Assembly (NCBI GenBank): GCA_031376285.1
Contig: JANMDN010000002.1
Location: forward strand, 62,001 to 126,000
Direction: 5' to 3'
Source: JANMDN01 sp031376285
GTDB lineage: Bacteria > Actinomycetota > Thermoleophilia > Miltoncostaeales > Miltoncostaeaceae
DNA length: 64,000 nucleotides
Both the position numbers and the translations under genes were made by a program. The notes beneath the pieces were generated by a model. The model saw only the letters and a program-made list of their open reading frames with translations. It searched no databases and was not told where the DNA came from. Within the stretch, counting starts at the first letter, position 1; each line of letters opens with the position of its first letter. Shown one piece after another: positions 34,779 to 44,037 of the stretch.

Positions 34779-35999
34779 TCAGCCGCGGCCGCCGGCACTT
34801 AGATCGCTGATGAGGGAGTCCAGTGCGCTTGCGGCCCCCGCCTTTTCTTCGGCATATGCGTGTCCGTAGCGGTCCATGACGAGGGCCGGGGATGCGTGGC
34901 CGAGTAACTCCGCGACGGCGTGAACGGTGAGGCCAGCTGCAAGCAAGGCGCTTGCGTACGCGTGGCGCAGGTCGTGGAGCTTCGGCAGTGGCTCGAGGAT
35001 CCCCGCGTCGTGGCAGGCGCGCCGGAAGGCGTACCGCGGCTGGCCGTTCGGTGTGAGCGGGCGTCCGAGCGGATCGGGGAACACCAGCTCGCCGTCATCC
35101 GGGCGCCCAGAGGCCATCCGATGCTGGCGGAGTCGTGTCACATCGTCCTGCCGGAGCGGCACGTCCCGCCGCGACGCGCGGGTCTTCGGGGCGACGAATG
35201 CGAAGCGGCCCTTTGGGTCGCGAGCCCGGTCGACTGAGCGGCGCACCCGAACGACTCCGGCGTCCAGGTCGAGACCTTCTGCTCCCCACGGAAGCGCGAG
35301 CGCTTCGCCGAGGCGGAGACCGGTCCCGAAAAGCAGGCCGAGGAGCGGTTCGCCGAGCGACCTTCGGATCCGACGGTCATCCTCGGCCGCGGCGGCGATG
35401 ATCGCCAAGGCCTCCTCGGGCGTCAGGATGCGGGCGGGACGCTCGGGGTTCGGATCGGCAGGGGCGCGCACCCCTCGGCACGGGTCGCCGTGTGGAAGTG
35501 ATCCATCGTGATCGTGCGGGCGCAGCGCGACACGAAGGGCAACCAGTGCTCGGCGGGCGTGCTCAGGCGAGCACTCTGCCGCGATCGCGTCGACGAGACG
35601 CTGGACGTCGGCTCTCGTCAGCCCACCGACAGGCATCCCACCGAGCCGCGGAAGCACGAGCGTCCGAAGCGCTTCCTCGTACTTGCGACACACCGAAGGC
35701 TTGTAGACGAGTCCTTGGCGGTTGCGGACGGTTCCAGCGACCATGCCGCGACAGAGCGTCCGCGCTGCGTCCTCGATGGTCTGGACCCGCGAAGGACGAG
35801 ACGGAGGGCCCGGGACAACGACCGGTTGCGGCGGTTCGGGCGGAGCCTCCCCACGCATCGCCTGGTCGCGTCACGCGAGCGCAGCGGCGAGGGTCGGGAA
35901 GCTCTTCCGTACGCGCCGACCATCCACCTGAACGTGTGCTCGGAAACTCTTTCCGCGCGGGCCCTCCCGCACCTCAATACCAACGATCTCATGAGGCAT
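34779..35999 (-). pseudogene. Tyrosine recombinase (integrase) interrupted by an in-frame TGA
   Basis: From ATG 35999 the frame encodes an arm-binding N-terminus (RAHVQVDGRRVRKSFPTLAA), hits TGA at 35871-35873, then continues in the same frame with RDQAMRGEAPPEPP, a SAM-like core-binding domain and a catalytic domain. The catalytic residues are present: GTGLRLGEAL (Arg), HDLRHAYA (H-x-x-R), LLGHAS and DRYGHAY (nucleophile Tyr). Homologues usually have Trp at the TGA position (inference), so TGG to TGA is likely. An internal ATG (35858) would yield a protein lacking only the arm domain. Confidence 0.8.
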
Positions 36000-36026
36000 A
36001 GGGGTCACCATACCTCGGCAGGTGTC

Positions 36027-36275
36027 TCAGTCCCACAGTCGCGAATCGGCCGACTGGCGGCGACTCGCGGTGCGGGAGGTGAGGGGAGTAGCGGGTACGG
36101 CGATGCGCGAGCGGACGAACACGGCGAGGGCATCCTGCGAGACACGCACCGGTCCGCCGTCTCGGAAGGCCCGAAGCTCGCCAGTCGGGATCCGGCGACG
36201 GACGGTCCGAGTCGAGCAGCCGAGAAGCTCGGCGACCTCGCCGACTTGGAGCAGGCGCTGCGCGGAGACCGTCAC
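36027..36275 (-). CDS. Excisionase-like helix-turn-helix protein
   Basis: About 82 residues of the HTH_17/excisionase type: RLLQVGEVAELLGCSTRTVR then RRIPTGELRAFRDGGPVRVS and QDALAVFVRS. It would bend DNA and steer the integrase toward excision. It lies 28 bp upstream of the integrase start, in the same orientation. GTG 36275 begins just before the domain; a TTG at 36335 is a longer alternative. Confidence 0.75.
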   Translation of the reverse strand: MTVSAQRLLQVGEVAELLGCSTRTVRRRIPTGELRAFRDGGPVRVSQDALAVFVRSRIAVPATPLTSRTASRRQSADSRLWD

Positions 36276-36359
36276 GAGCCTGTGCGTCGACCATTCACAG
36301 TTAGGAGCATAAATGATCCTAGTATCGGATTGCAATAGGGTGGTTAGAATCGCCGCACA

Positions 36360-36653
36360 ATGCGAAGCGGCGACATTATCCGGGACGCGCGCCTACGCGC
36401 AGGACTCAGCCAAGGGGACCTCGGAACACGCGTCGGACGCGACCGGGCGCAGATCGCCAGATGGGAACGTCACGCCGTCGCGCCAAGCCTGGAGACCCTG
36501 CGGGAGCTGGTCCAGGCGTGCCGCTTCGACGTTTCGCTTCGGCTCGAAGCGCTCGACCGATCCGACGATAAGACCCTTGAGGTCACCCTGCGGCTCTCGC
36601 CTCAGGAGCGCCTCCAGCGAATGCTCGACGCCGGGAAGGACGCCGAGTCGTGA
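36360..36653 (+). CDS. XRE-family helix-turn-helix regulator (antitoxin-like)
   Basis: A 97-residue protein with an N-terminal XRE domain: DARLRAGLSQGDLGTRVGRD then RAQIARWERHAVAPSLETLR. A short acidic tail follows. The next gene overlaps by 4 bp (GTGA), a gene order shared with HTH/nucleotidyltransferase toxin-antitoxin pairs. TAGAAT at 36345 could be a -10 box giving an almost leaderless mRNA. Confidence 0.8.
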   Translation: MRSGDIIRDARLRAGLSQGDLGTRVGRDRAQIARWERHAVAPSLETLRELVQACRFDVSLRLEALDRSDDKTLEVTLRLSPQERLQRMLDAGKDAES

Positions 36654-37135
36654 GCGTTTTCGATCCCCGTGGGATTCTGGGCGCGCTCGAACGACACCGG
36701 GTCGGCTACGTCATCATCGGCGACCTCGCGGGGGTTCTCCACGGCAGCGACCTCACCGCAAAGACGGTCCAGATCACACCGTCGCTCAAGCCGGAAAACG
36801 TCGAACGCCTTGATCGGGCGCTGAGTGACCTCGACGCGAACGAGAAGGTCCGTGGCCGCCTGGCCGAGTTGTCCCCGGACGCCGGGCCCGTCGCACTGAA
36901 GACGGGTCGGGGGGAACTGATACTCGAACCCACGCCTGCAGGAACGAGCGGCTACCCCGATCTGCGCCGCGCGGCCACGAGAGAGCCACTCGGCCAAGGC
37001 ATCCGAGCCCCCGTTGTTTCGGCCCCGGACCTGGTTCGCGTTCTTTCCGCACAGGAGCGGGACCAAGATATGGTCCTTGAGCGTCGCCTCCGACGTGCCC
37101 TGGAGATGGAAAGAAGCCTCGCCCCTGAACTCTAG
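36650..37135 (+). CDS. Nucleotidyltransferase-like protein with degenerate active site
   Basis: A 161-residue protein. It begins VFDPRGILGALERHRVGYVI then IGDLAGVLHGSDLTAKTVQI, closely following the pattern of MNT-like nucleotidyltransferases (GGxAxxxHGxxRxTxDxD). Gly-Gly is now GD and the DxD metal pair is replaced by VQITPS, so catalysis looks lost. The C-terminus (VVSAPDLVRVLSAQERDQDM) keeps the usual helix. The start overlaps the XRE gene by 4 bp. It may act only as a partner or scaffold. Confidence 0.6.
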   Translation: MSVFDPRGILGALERHRVGYVIIGDLAGVLHGSDLTAKTVQITPSLKPENVERLDRALSDLDANEKVRGRLAELSPDAGPVALKTGRGELILEPTPAGTSGYPDLRRAATREPLGQGIRAPVVSAPDLVRVLSAQERDQDMVLERRLRRALEMERSLAPEL

Positions 37136-38605
37136 GGGGAGTCGACCGGAGTGGTGTTGCTACCGCTGGCGCTCCGACGAGTGCGGGGCTGAGAGGTCTT
37201 CGGAGACTTGCCTTTAGGGGAGCGGGAGGGCTTAGCTTCTTCGGCTGGTCTGGGGATCGCCACTACGACGACTGCAATGTCAAGGTGCTGAGCCGAGTCT
37301 TCGGGATGGGGGCACCGCAGGACCGGCCACCCGCCAATTCCTGGCTGAGACGAGCAACCGTGCTCTGCGCTCAGCTGTGAGACCACCTTTGCGCTGATCT
37401 CGTCGGCCGAAAGGCCAGTGTTGTGCGCAAAGAAAACCAGAGCAGATCGAGTATCGCGTTCCGTTAGGTATCCCTCGGTCAGCTGGACGAACGCCTTGGA
37501 AGCGTCGGCAGGGCCCGACCACAACTTGCACTCCGCCTTGAAGACGACCTTCCCGGTGCCATCCGCGTCGGCGGTCTGCACGATGACACGGATGTCCGTC
37601 TTGCCTCGTTTCGAGAAGACTTCCCCTGCCGCATCGTCGTAGTGCGTACTCAACGTCACGAGGAGCATGTCCCGGAGGCTCGTCTCCGATACCGCAGCTG
37701 GCAGAGGGGAAGGCGTGTCAAGAATTGCGTGAGCCCAACGGCGAATGACCGAAAGAACATGGCCGAAGTCGGACTCGGCCAAAGCGACGCTGCGGCCAGG
37801 CTGGATCTCGGCTGGCGGCGCTGAGCGCCGGTCGAGGCGGGGGAGCCGAACGACAACCGGAACGCTATCCCGCTCCGTGAGGGGATAGGGCAATGCCTCC
37901 AACGCCTCGCGAACTCCGTCCGCGCGGCCACGTTGTTGCTCCAGCAAAGCGCGGATCCGACTTGCAAGCGATGCGTTCCAGTCTTCGACCTCGCGATTGA
38001 TCTGTCCGGCAAGCGATCGGAGGTTGTGCTCCTCGGTAGCGAGGTTCACGTTCAACGAGGCATCGACATCGTGCGTGATCTCGATGCCCCTGGCCGTGCC
38101 ACGGCAGGATTCCGTCGGGAGGCCGCCCAGGCTCCGCGGCCGAAGATGGAGGAGGTTTGGGGAACCACCGAGAATCGGGATGACTGCGGTCGCGGTGTCG
38201 AACGTGAGGCGACGAGGCCGCTGGGGCGAGCGGCCTCGTCGCGGGTGTTCGCTGTCGAAAGTCCGAACACCAGGGGAGGCAACGATCGTCATCGGTCCGG
38301 GGGTGGTGTGGGGGCGGGTTGTCGATGGTGCGGCCCGGGGGCCGGGGGGGCGCGCGCCCCCGGCGCGGGTCTTCGCTGTCGAACGTCCGAACACCAGGGG
38401 AGGCATCGATCGTCATCGGACCGAGGTCTAGGGGCTCAAGCTCGAACAGGTCGACCAATTGATCTTCAAGAACACTCAGGTCCGCCTTCCGCACCGTCTC
38501 GAGCGGAAGGTCCCGGATTCGGGTTGCCAGCGCTTGGCCGCGCTTCGAGAGGAAGTCATCGACGTAGGCGGTTTGCTCATAGCAGTATGGGAAGACTTCG
38601 CTCAA
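37132..38605 (-). pseudogene. PD-(D/E)xK-like nuclease/defence protein, frame broken by a tandem duplication
   Basis: TTG 38605 opens an N-terminal part (LSEVFPYCYEQTAYVDDFLS) that runs into a duplicated segment near 38425. The other frame continues with FDTATAVIPILGGSPNLL, NREVEDWNASLASRI and LPYPLTERD, then a nuclease-like C-terminus: GKTDIRVIV and VFKAECKLWSG, the D...ExK pattern of PD-(D/E)xK enzymes. The tail is Ser/Lys-rich. Removing 124 bp would join the frames. The layout matches an uncharacterised family often seen in defence loci. As it stands the full protein is not made. Confidence 0.65.
38241..38423. repeat. Imperfect tandem duplication (124-bp unit) inside the nuclease gene
   Basis: Bases 38241-38299 recur at 38365-38423 with few differences; the unit length is 124, which is not divisible by three. 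The 65-bp spacer is extremely GC-rich and contains G7 and C5 runs. Both copies encode MTI(D/V)ASPGVRTFDSE(D/H)PR. Confidence 0.8.
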
Positions 38606-38713
38606 GGAATGAATCGTAACCGTCAGGTTGGCTGACCTCGGGACCGGAGGGGAGAGGGTGCTGGTTCCGCCCCGGATCCAGAGTCCACACTCGAATAATG
38701 AGGAGACGCATAT

Positions 38714-38731
38714 GCACCTAGGTGCGATAAT
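38714..38731 (+). promoter_or_regulatory. Palindromic operator and -10 box for the relaxase gene
   Basis: GCACCTAGGTGC is a perfect 12-bp palindrome; GATAAT follows at once and lies 9 bp before ATG 38740, fitting a leaderless transcript. A clear -35 box was not found. Confidence 0.45.
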
Positions 38732-38739
38732 GTCTCGCA

Positions 38740-41146
38740 ATGCTCAGCGTGGCAAAGCTCTCGCCAGGCCAAGAGGCCTACTACGAGCGTTCCGTCGCCG
38801 CTGGCCTGGACGACTACTACGCCGGTCGTGGCGAGTCGCCCGGCGTTTGGACGGGGAAGGCATCGCAGGCGCTCGGCCTCGCAGGTGTTGTCGCTGACGG
38901 AGACCTCGGTCTCCTCATCGCGGGTCGTTCGCCGAACGGTGGAGAGACCCTTCGCGAGCACGCCAAGCCGCGGACGATCACCGTCGAGCAGATCGACTCC
39001 GAGACAGGCGACGTCCGCCAAGTGGAGCGCGAGCTGCGACCCGTGGCCGGATTCGACCTTGTTTTCGGAGCGCCAAAGAGCGTCAGCCTCCTCCACGCGC
39101 TCGGCGACGAACCGACCCGCCTCGCCGTCGTTCGCGCCCACGAATCGGCCTGGCAGGCAGCCCTCCGCTATCTGGAAGACGAGGCCTGCGTCGTCCGTCG
39201 AGGACAAGGGGGAGGAGTGCGGGAGCAGGGCAGAGGGTTCGTCGTCGCCGCCTACCAGCACCGGACCGCCGAGCACAGGAGCCACACCTCCACACCCACG
39301 CCATCGTCGCGAACATGGCCCGAGGAGTCGACGGCGCGTGGCGGGCACTCGACGGCGACCTGATCCTGCGCACCCACCGACTCGCCGCCGGTTACCTCGA
39401 CCAATCGCACCTGCGCCAAACTCTCAACGAGCCTCGGCGTCGAGTGGAACGAACTGACCAAAGGCATGGCCGAGATCCGAGGCATCCCTGACGCCGTCCT
39501 TCGGGAGTTCTCGACACGGCGATGCCAGGTCGTCGAGCAGCTCTCCGAGACTGGGGCCGTCGGCTGGCGGGCAGCCCAAATCGCCGCCATCCAAACACGT
39601 GACCCGAAGGCACCCATCGATCTTGAGGTCGCCCGAGCCGACTGGTGGGCGCGAGCCCAGGAACACGGTCTCGGGCGCCGGGACCTTGAGCGCGTGCTCG
39701 GCAGGGCGCGCTGGACCGAGCCAACGGCTGCCGAGGTTCGCACTGCCTCGATGGCCCTCATCGGACCCGAAGGACTCACCCGCACTGCAACCACCTTCAG
39801 CGAAGCCGACGTCGCCTCGGCGTGGGCTCAAGCGCTGCCGCGCGGGGTTCCCGCAGACCGCATTCGAGAACTCACCGCCCGTCTCCTCGACCTCCCGGCG
39901 GTCGAGGCGATCGACGACGAACCGGCTCTCGGGCGCTCGCGCCGCTTCACCACTCGGCAAGTCATCGAACTGGAGGAACGGGCACTCGCGATTGCCGAAG
40001 GCGGCATCGACGCAGGCGCGCCCGTCGCCTCCACCACGCGGGCCGCCGAGCTTTCCGTCGAACAAACCGCGATGGTTCGGCAGGTCTGCAAGACGCCCGA
40101 CCGCGTGGTATGCGCGGTCGGGCTCGCGGGAGCGGGGAAGACCACTGCCACGCGAGCGGTTGCCGAGACGATGACCCGAGAGGGGTTCCTGGTGCTCGGG
40201 GTGGCACCGTCCGGAGTGGCAGCAGAGCGACTGCAAGACGACGTCGGCATCCGCTCGACCACCATCCACCGGCTCCTCATCGAGGAGCGGCACCTCCCAG
40301 AGCGAGCCGTCGTCGTGCTCGACGAGGCAGGAATGGCCGACACGCGCTCCCTCGCGGAGCTACTGGAACGCGTCGAGCGAGCCCGCGGCAAGCTCATACT
40401 GATCGGCGACCCGAAGCAGCTCGCAAGCGTCGGCCCAGGCGGACTCTTTCCCGCACTCGTCGAACGCCTCGCGCGCAGCAGAGCTACGAGAGAACCGTCG
40501 CCAACTCGACCCGATCCAACGAGACCTCCTCGCAGAGGTCCGCGAAGGTCGGCCTGTGGAGTACCTCGTAAGCGCTGCCCGCGGCCGCCGACTCGTCGTC
40601 ACCGAGCACCCAGAACAAACACGAGAGCAACTGCTCACCGAGTGGTGGAGCCACGGCAAAGACGCGCCTGAGGCAAACATCATGCTCGCCTACCGACGGT
40701 TCGACGTCCGGGAACTCAACGCAGCCGCTCACGCCTTCATGGAGCAGAACGGCAAGCTCGGTGCCGACCGCATCGTCGTCCCAGACGGCGAGGAACTCGC
40801 CGCGGGCGACCGGATCCTGTGCCGACGAAACGGTCGGTCGCTCGGACTCACGAACGGAACCCGCGGCACCGTCACCCACGTCGACCCGAGAAACGGCGGA
40901 CTGGAGATCAAGACCGACCGCGGACACATTTTGCAGATTCCGCGCCCGTACATCGACGCTGACCGCGTGCAGCTCGGCTACGCCATGACCGGCCACGCCG
41001 CCCAGGGCCTCACAGTTGACCGCGCGTACGTCCTGGCGCCGTCCGGTGGAGCCCAGCGGGAATGGGGATACGTTACGCTCAGTCGAGCGCGGAAGGAAAC
41101 GCACATCTACTTCGCCGCGCCCGACCTCGATCTGGACGTCACCTAG
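38740..41146 (+). pseudogene. MobF (TrwC/TraA-like) relaxase-helicase, multiply frameshifted
   Basis: The N-terminal relaxase part is recognisable: MLSVAKLSPGQEAYYERSVA (catalytic Tyr region), VAGFDLVFGAPKSVSLLHAL and, after a shift near 39270, HLHTHAIVANMARGVDGAWR (metal-binding His triad). A second shift near 39420 restores WNELTKGMAEIRGIPDAVLR. The helicase half has GLAGAGKTTATRA, VVLDEAGMADTRSL and LIGDPKQLASVGPGGLF. A third shift near 40480 precedes ELRENRRQLDPIQRD and GYAMTGHAAQGLTVDRAYVL. With three shifts it cannot give a whole relaxase. The element was once mobilisable by conjugation. Confidence 0.85.
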
Positions 41147-41271
41147 CGAGTCGGCGACGACCCTGGCGCCGCCCGCCGTCTGGCGCGGAGCCTTGAGTCT
41201 TCGGCCGCGGAACCTTTGGCCTCCAAACGCCTCCGGCCGCCAGAGCTTGAGATCGAGCTGTGACGAGGCGT

Positions 41272-41934
41272 CTAGGTGTCCTCCGGGAGTAGTTGGCGGG
41301 CGTGGGCGACTCCGATCTCCTGCATTGCGTCCTGGACGCACATCATCTGGGACCAGGTGTCGTCTGAATCGTTGATCAGCCGATCCGATTGGTCGGTCAG
41401 CCGATCCAGCATCAGATCGAGCTTGCCAGCGTCCTGCCCGAGGTCGGCGCGTACGGACCGAATTAGAGCAAACACCGACATCAGGGAGTAGTAGCCCTCC
41501 CCGCCGCGACCCTCGTAAGGAGTGAACACGATCCAACCGTTCGGCGACTCGTAGAGTTTGGCCCGGTAGACATGACGGGGCTTTCGCGGCCTGGTCTCAA
41601 CGATTTGAAGGTGGTCGGGCCCTACTCCGCCACCCCAACGGCCAGAGCACTCCGACAGCTCTGCCCACAAAGCTTCTTGCGGCGGACTCCCGTGGAGGTT
41701 GGAACTGATCTTTGCGATGAACTGCCCTACCAAGCAAAGGTCCGAAGCCGGGCGAGGTGCATCCGTCGCGAGAGTGACCGTAACGAAAACGGCCTCTGGC
41801 ATCTGATCCTCGGGGTCTCCCAGCAGCTCTTTTACCGTCGAGAAGAACTCGATGGCCGCGTCCGCAACGAGGAGGTGTTGATCATCGAGCGACCGGTAGA
41901 ACTTGCGTTCTGCTCGTCCGCGCAGGAAGCCCAT
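41272..41934 (-). CDS. Hypothetical protein of unknown function
   Basis: A 220-residue soluble protein. It is not recognised. It has MGFLRGRAERKFYRSLDDQH, a central AVFVTVTLATDAPRP strand, LHGSPPQEALWAELSECSGR and a C-terminal helical region rich in Asp. ATG 41934 follows GGAG at 6 bp; ATG 42054 is a longer alternative without such a site. It is convergent with the relaxase remnant and its upstream side faces repeat copy C. Confidence 0.6.
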   Translation of the reverse strand: MGFLRGRAERKFYRSLDDQHLLVADAAIEFFSTVKELLGDPEDQMPEAVFVTVTLATDAPRPASDLCLVGQFIAKISSNLHGSPPQEALWAELSECSGRWGGGVGPDHLQIVETRPRKPRHVYRAKLYESPNGWIVFTPYEGRGGEGYYSLMSVFALIRSVRADLGQDAGKLDLMLDRLTDQSDRLINDSDDTWSQMMCVQDAMQEIGVAHARQLLPEDT

Positions 41935-42103
41935 CTTGATCTCCAATCTGGTTGAACCGGGCCACAGTCGAACTCGTGCAAACGGGAGTCTACGAACTGG
42001 TTCGGTCGCCTTCTGGTCGCGTGCCAGCCGTAGCCACCTCACTGGGTCGGACATCTTGCCCGCGCTAAGACTCGCCGGGGTCAGACACGGCCCGGCTCGT
42101 CGG

Positions 42104-42262
42104 GAATGGGCGCGCTGCCAGCGCCCGCCTTTCGGCCGCTAGGTTCTCGTCAAGGCTACCGCCGGATGGCCGAGTTCGTAATCGTTGTCGGTTGACACAA
42201 CACCTTGAAACGCGGGATTCTTCCTGTGGAGGCTTTGCCGGGAAACCGGCATTGCCTTTTTG
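42104..42262 (+). ncRNA. Structured dispersed element, copy C (candidate small RNA)
   Basis: A hairpin GGGCGC-GCTGCCA-GCGCCC opens the element. GCCTTTCGGCCGCTAGGTTC (42127-42146) is identical to copy B. The 3' end carries GGCTTTGCCGG-GAAA-CCGGCATTGCC followed by TTTTT, a canonical intrinsic terminator with a GAAA loop. The middle 80 bp differ from copy B. It overlaps no gene. Confidence 0.45.
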
Positions 42263-42271
42263 TTGGTCGGA

Positions 42272-42825
42272 TCAGTCACCGCTTCGCTCGTCGCGCGGAC
42301 GCAGGTCGTCGATGATCGCGAAGCTCCAGATGGGCAGCTCCGTGCCGTCGGCGCGCTCCACCTGCGAACGATGTCGCAACGACACGACGAGCCTCCCGAA
42401 CTCGTCCAGCTCGGGTCGGCGCGGCCGGTCCATGTTGTGGACCCGGACGTTCCAACTGATCAGGTAGGCGACGAGGTCAGCCAACTGGATTCCGGTCGTC
42501 AAGTCGCTGTGGACAAAGACCGGCTCGGGAATGACCCGCGAGGAGCGAGTTCGGCCCGTGTGAGTCTCGCGGAAGTACCGTCCCATCTGATCGACGAGCA
42601 CATGGCCGCGTGAGCGCTCCAGCTCGTCAAAAACCACGATGCCCTGCTGGTCCAGCGGTTGCTCATCGAGGAAATTGAAGAATCGCTCGAAGAGGTACGA
42701 CTCGGCGTCGCGGATCGCACAGACGAGGTTCCAGGGTCGACGTCGGCGATTGCGACACCAGCGAGGACCTTGTACGGCGAAAACCGATGATCCTGGCCGG
42801 ACTCGTCGATGAACAGCAGGTACAA
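42272..42825 (-). pseudogene. DUF3800 protein, frameshifted
   Basis: TTG 42825 gives YLLFIDESGQDHRFSPYKVL then AGVAIADVD, the DUF3800 start with the FIDESG motif of RNase H-like folds. A one-base shift near 42735 moves to NLVCAIRDAESYLFERFFNF, FDELERSRGHVLVDQM and TGIQLADLVAYLI, which completes the family. DUF3800 proteins occur in mobile elements and defence loci, role unproven. One base added near 42735 would restore a protein of about 185 residues. Confidence 0.75.
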
Positions 42826-42941
42826 GTTCGACGGTCGGACCTCGGACCGCTCGTCGCCGGAGTGCGGAATTCTGTCTACCGGTAGTCGATGTCTGTCGTC
42901 GTCAGCGAAGCATCCCCGCGGTCAGAAGGCATACTCAGGGC

Positions 42942-43238
42942 ATGGGACGTGACTTCGACGAACTTCTCGCCCAGATCGACGCCGAGGCGGCCGAGCGCGG
43001 TCCGGCTGCGGTCGAAATGCTGCGCGTCCTTGGTGCGAACTTCGTGTTCGCCGTCGAGCTGGTGACCGCTCGCAAGCGCGCGTGCCTGACCCAGACGCAG
43101 CTCGCCCAGGCATCCGGCATTCCGCAGAGCGAGATCAGTCGGTTTGAGCGCGGCCAAGGAAATCCGACCCTTGAGACGATGGGGCGGCTTTTCGCATCGC
43201 TCGGACGTCGGATCGCATCGGAGGCCCGCGCCGCATAG
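42942..43238 (+). CDS. XRE-family regulator (HigA-like, orphan)
   Basis: A 98-residue protein with a helical N-terminus (FDELLAQIDAEAAERGPAAV) and a C-terminal XRE domain: RKRACLTQTQLAQASGIPQS then EISRFERGQGNPTLETMGRL. Helix order and length match HigA-type antitoxins, but no toxin gene adjoins it; upstream is the divergent DUF3800 remnant. AGGG lies 4 bp before the ATG. Confidence 0.83.
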   Translation: MGRDFDELLAQIDAEAAERGPAAVEMLRVLGANFVFAVELVTARKRACLTQTQLAQASGIPQSEISRFERGQGNPTLETMGRLFASLGRRIASEARAA

Positions 43239-43349
43239 TCAGTCGGATCGCGCGGTCCCTGCGGCGGAACGCAACCATCCTTATTTCCTGCGGCAAGTCG
43301 GGTGCCCACTGTGATCGAACCGCCACGACTCTTCGATATAGATACGACG

Positions 43350-43372
43350 TTTTATCGCAGATGAGGATAAAA
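43350..43372. promoter_or_regulatory. Inverted repeat overlapping the AbiEi start, candidate operator
   Basis: TTTTATC and GATAAAA are separated by 9 bp; the second arm runs into the ATG. AbiEi antitoxins are known to repress their own operon through inverted repeats. Confidence 0.6.
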
Positions 43373-44037
43373 TGACGTATCGTTCACGCATGAAGCGGAA
43401 CGATGCGCTGGCACGGCTCACCCCGGTCGCAGCCGAGCAGGAAGGGCTCATCACCAGTCGACAAGCACGGCTGGTCGGGATAGCTCCGATCATGCTGGTC
43501 CGCCTGGCCGATACCGGGCTTCTGCACCGGCTCCTGCACGGTGTCTACACCGTGGCGGTTGGGAGAGCGACTCCGGGCCCCGAGGAGGAGATCCTCGCCG
43601 CGTGGCTCGCCGTCGACGGTGCGGTCCTTCCGTGGGCTCGCTCGTCGGTTCCGAAGGCGGTTGTCAGTCATGCCTCCGCCGCTCGAATACTCCAGCTGAG
43701 CACCATCATTCCGACCCTCCCTGAGCTGACGACCGAACGCAGGCTGCGGCCGCGTGAAGGGCTGGTCGCTCACACTGCGCGTTTCACCGCAATGGACTGG
43801 ACGTGGATGCCGCTGGCCACGACACGCCTGCCCGTGACGTCTCCAGCGCGAACAATCCTCGACCTCTGGATCGCCGACCAGGAGGTCGACTACCTCGAGG
43901 TCGCGTTGCGGCAGGCGTTCTCGGAACCGTCCGAGGCCACCAGGGACCTTTGCGCGGCCGCGGAGCGACGTCGCCCCCAGCGTCCGACGAAGCTCATCTC
44001 GGAGATCCACGGGCTCGTGAGCGGAGCCTGGTCGTGA
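43372..44037 (+). CDS. AbiEi-family antitoxin/transcriptional repressor
   Basis: A 221-residue protein. The N-terminal winged helix reads EQEGLITSRQARLVGIAPIM then LVRLADTGLLHRLLHGVYTV. The C-terminal domain has PKAVVSHASAARI, LVAHTARFTAMDWTWMPLAT and TSPARTILDLW, as in AbiEi. It represses its operon and neutralises the AbiEii toxin (type IV). GAGGA precedes ATG 43372; ATG 43390 is a later option. The toxin overlaps by 4 bp. Confidence 0.87.
   Translation: MTYRSRMKRNDALARLTPVAAEQEGLITSRQARLVGIAPIMLVRLADTGLLHRLLHGVYTVAVGRATPGPEEEILAAWLAVDGAVLPWARSSVPKAVVSHASAARILQLSTIIPTLPELTTERRLRPREGLVAHTARFTAMDWTWMPLATTRLPVTSPARTILDLWIADQEVDYLEVALRQAFSEPSEATRDLCAAAERRRPQRPTKLISEIHGLVSGAWS

Noticed and set aside
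23634..35873. Reassignment of TGA to Trp, suggested by in-frame TGA in the integrase and deacetylase
   Set aside because: Many intact genes here, including thiolase, aspS and MFS, end with TGA at the right place, so TGA is a normal stop.
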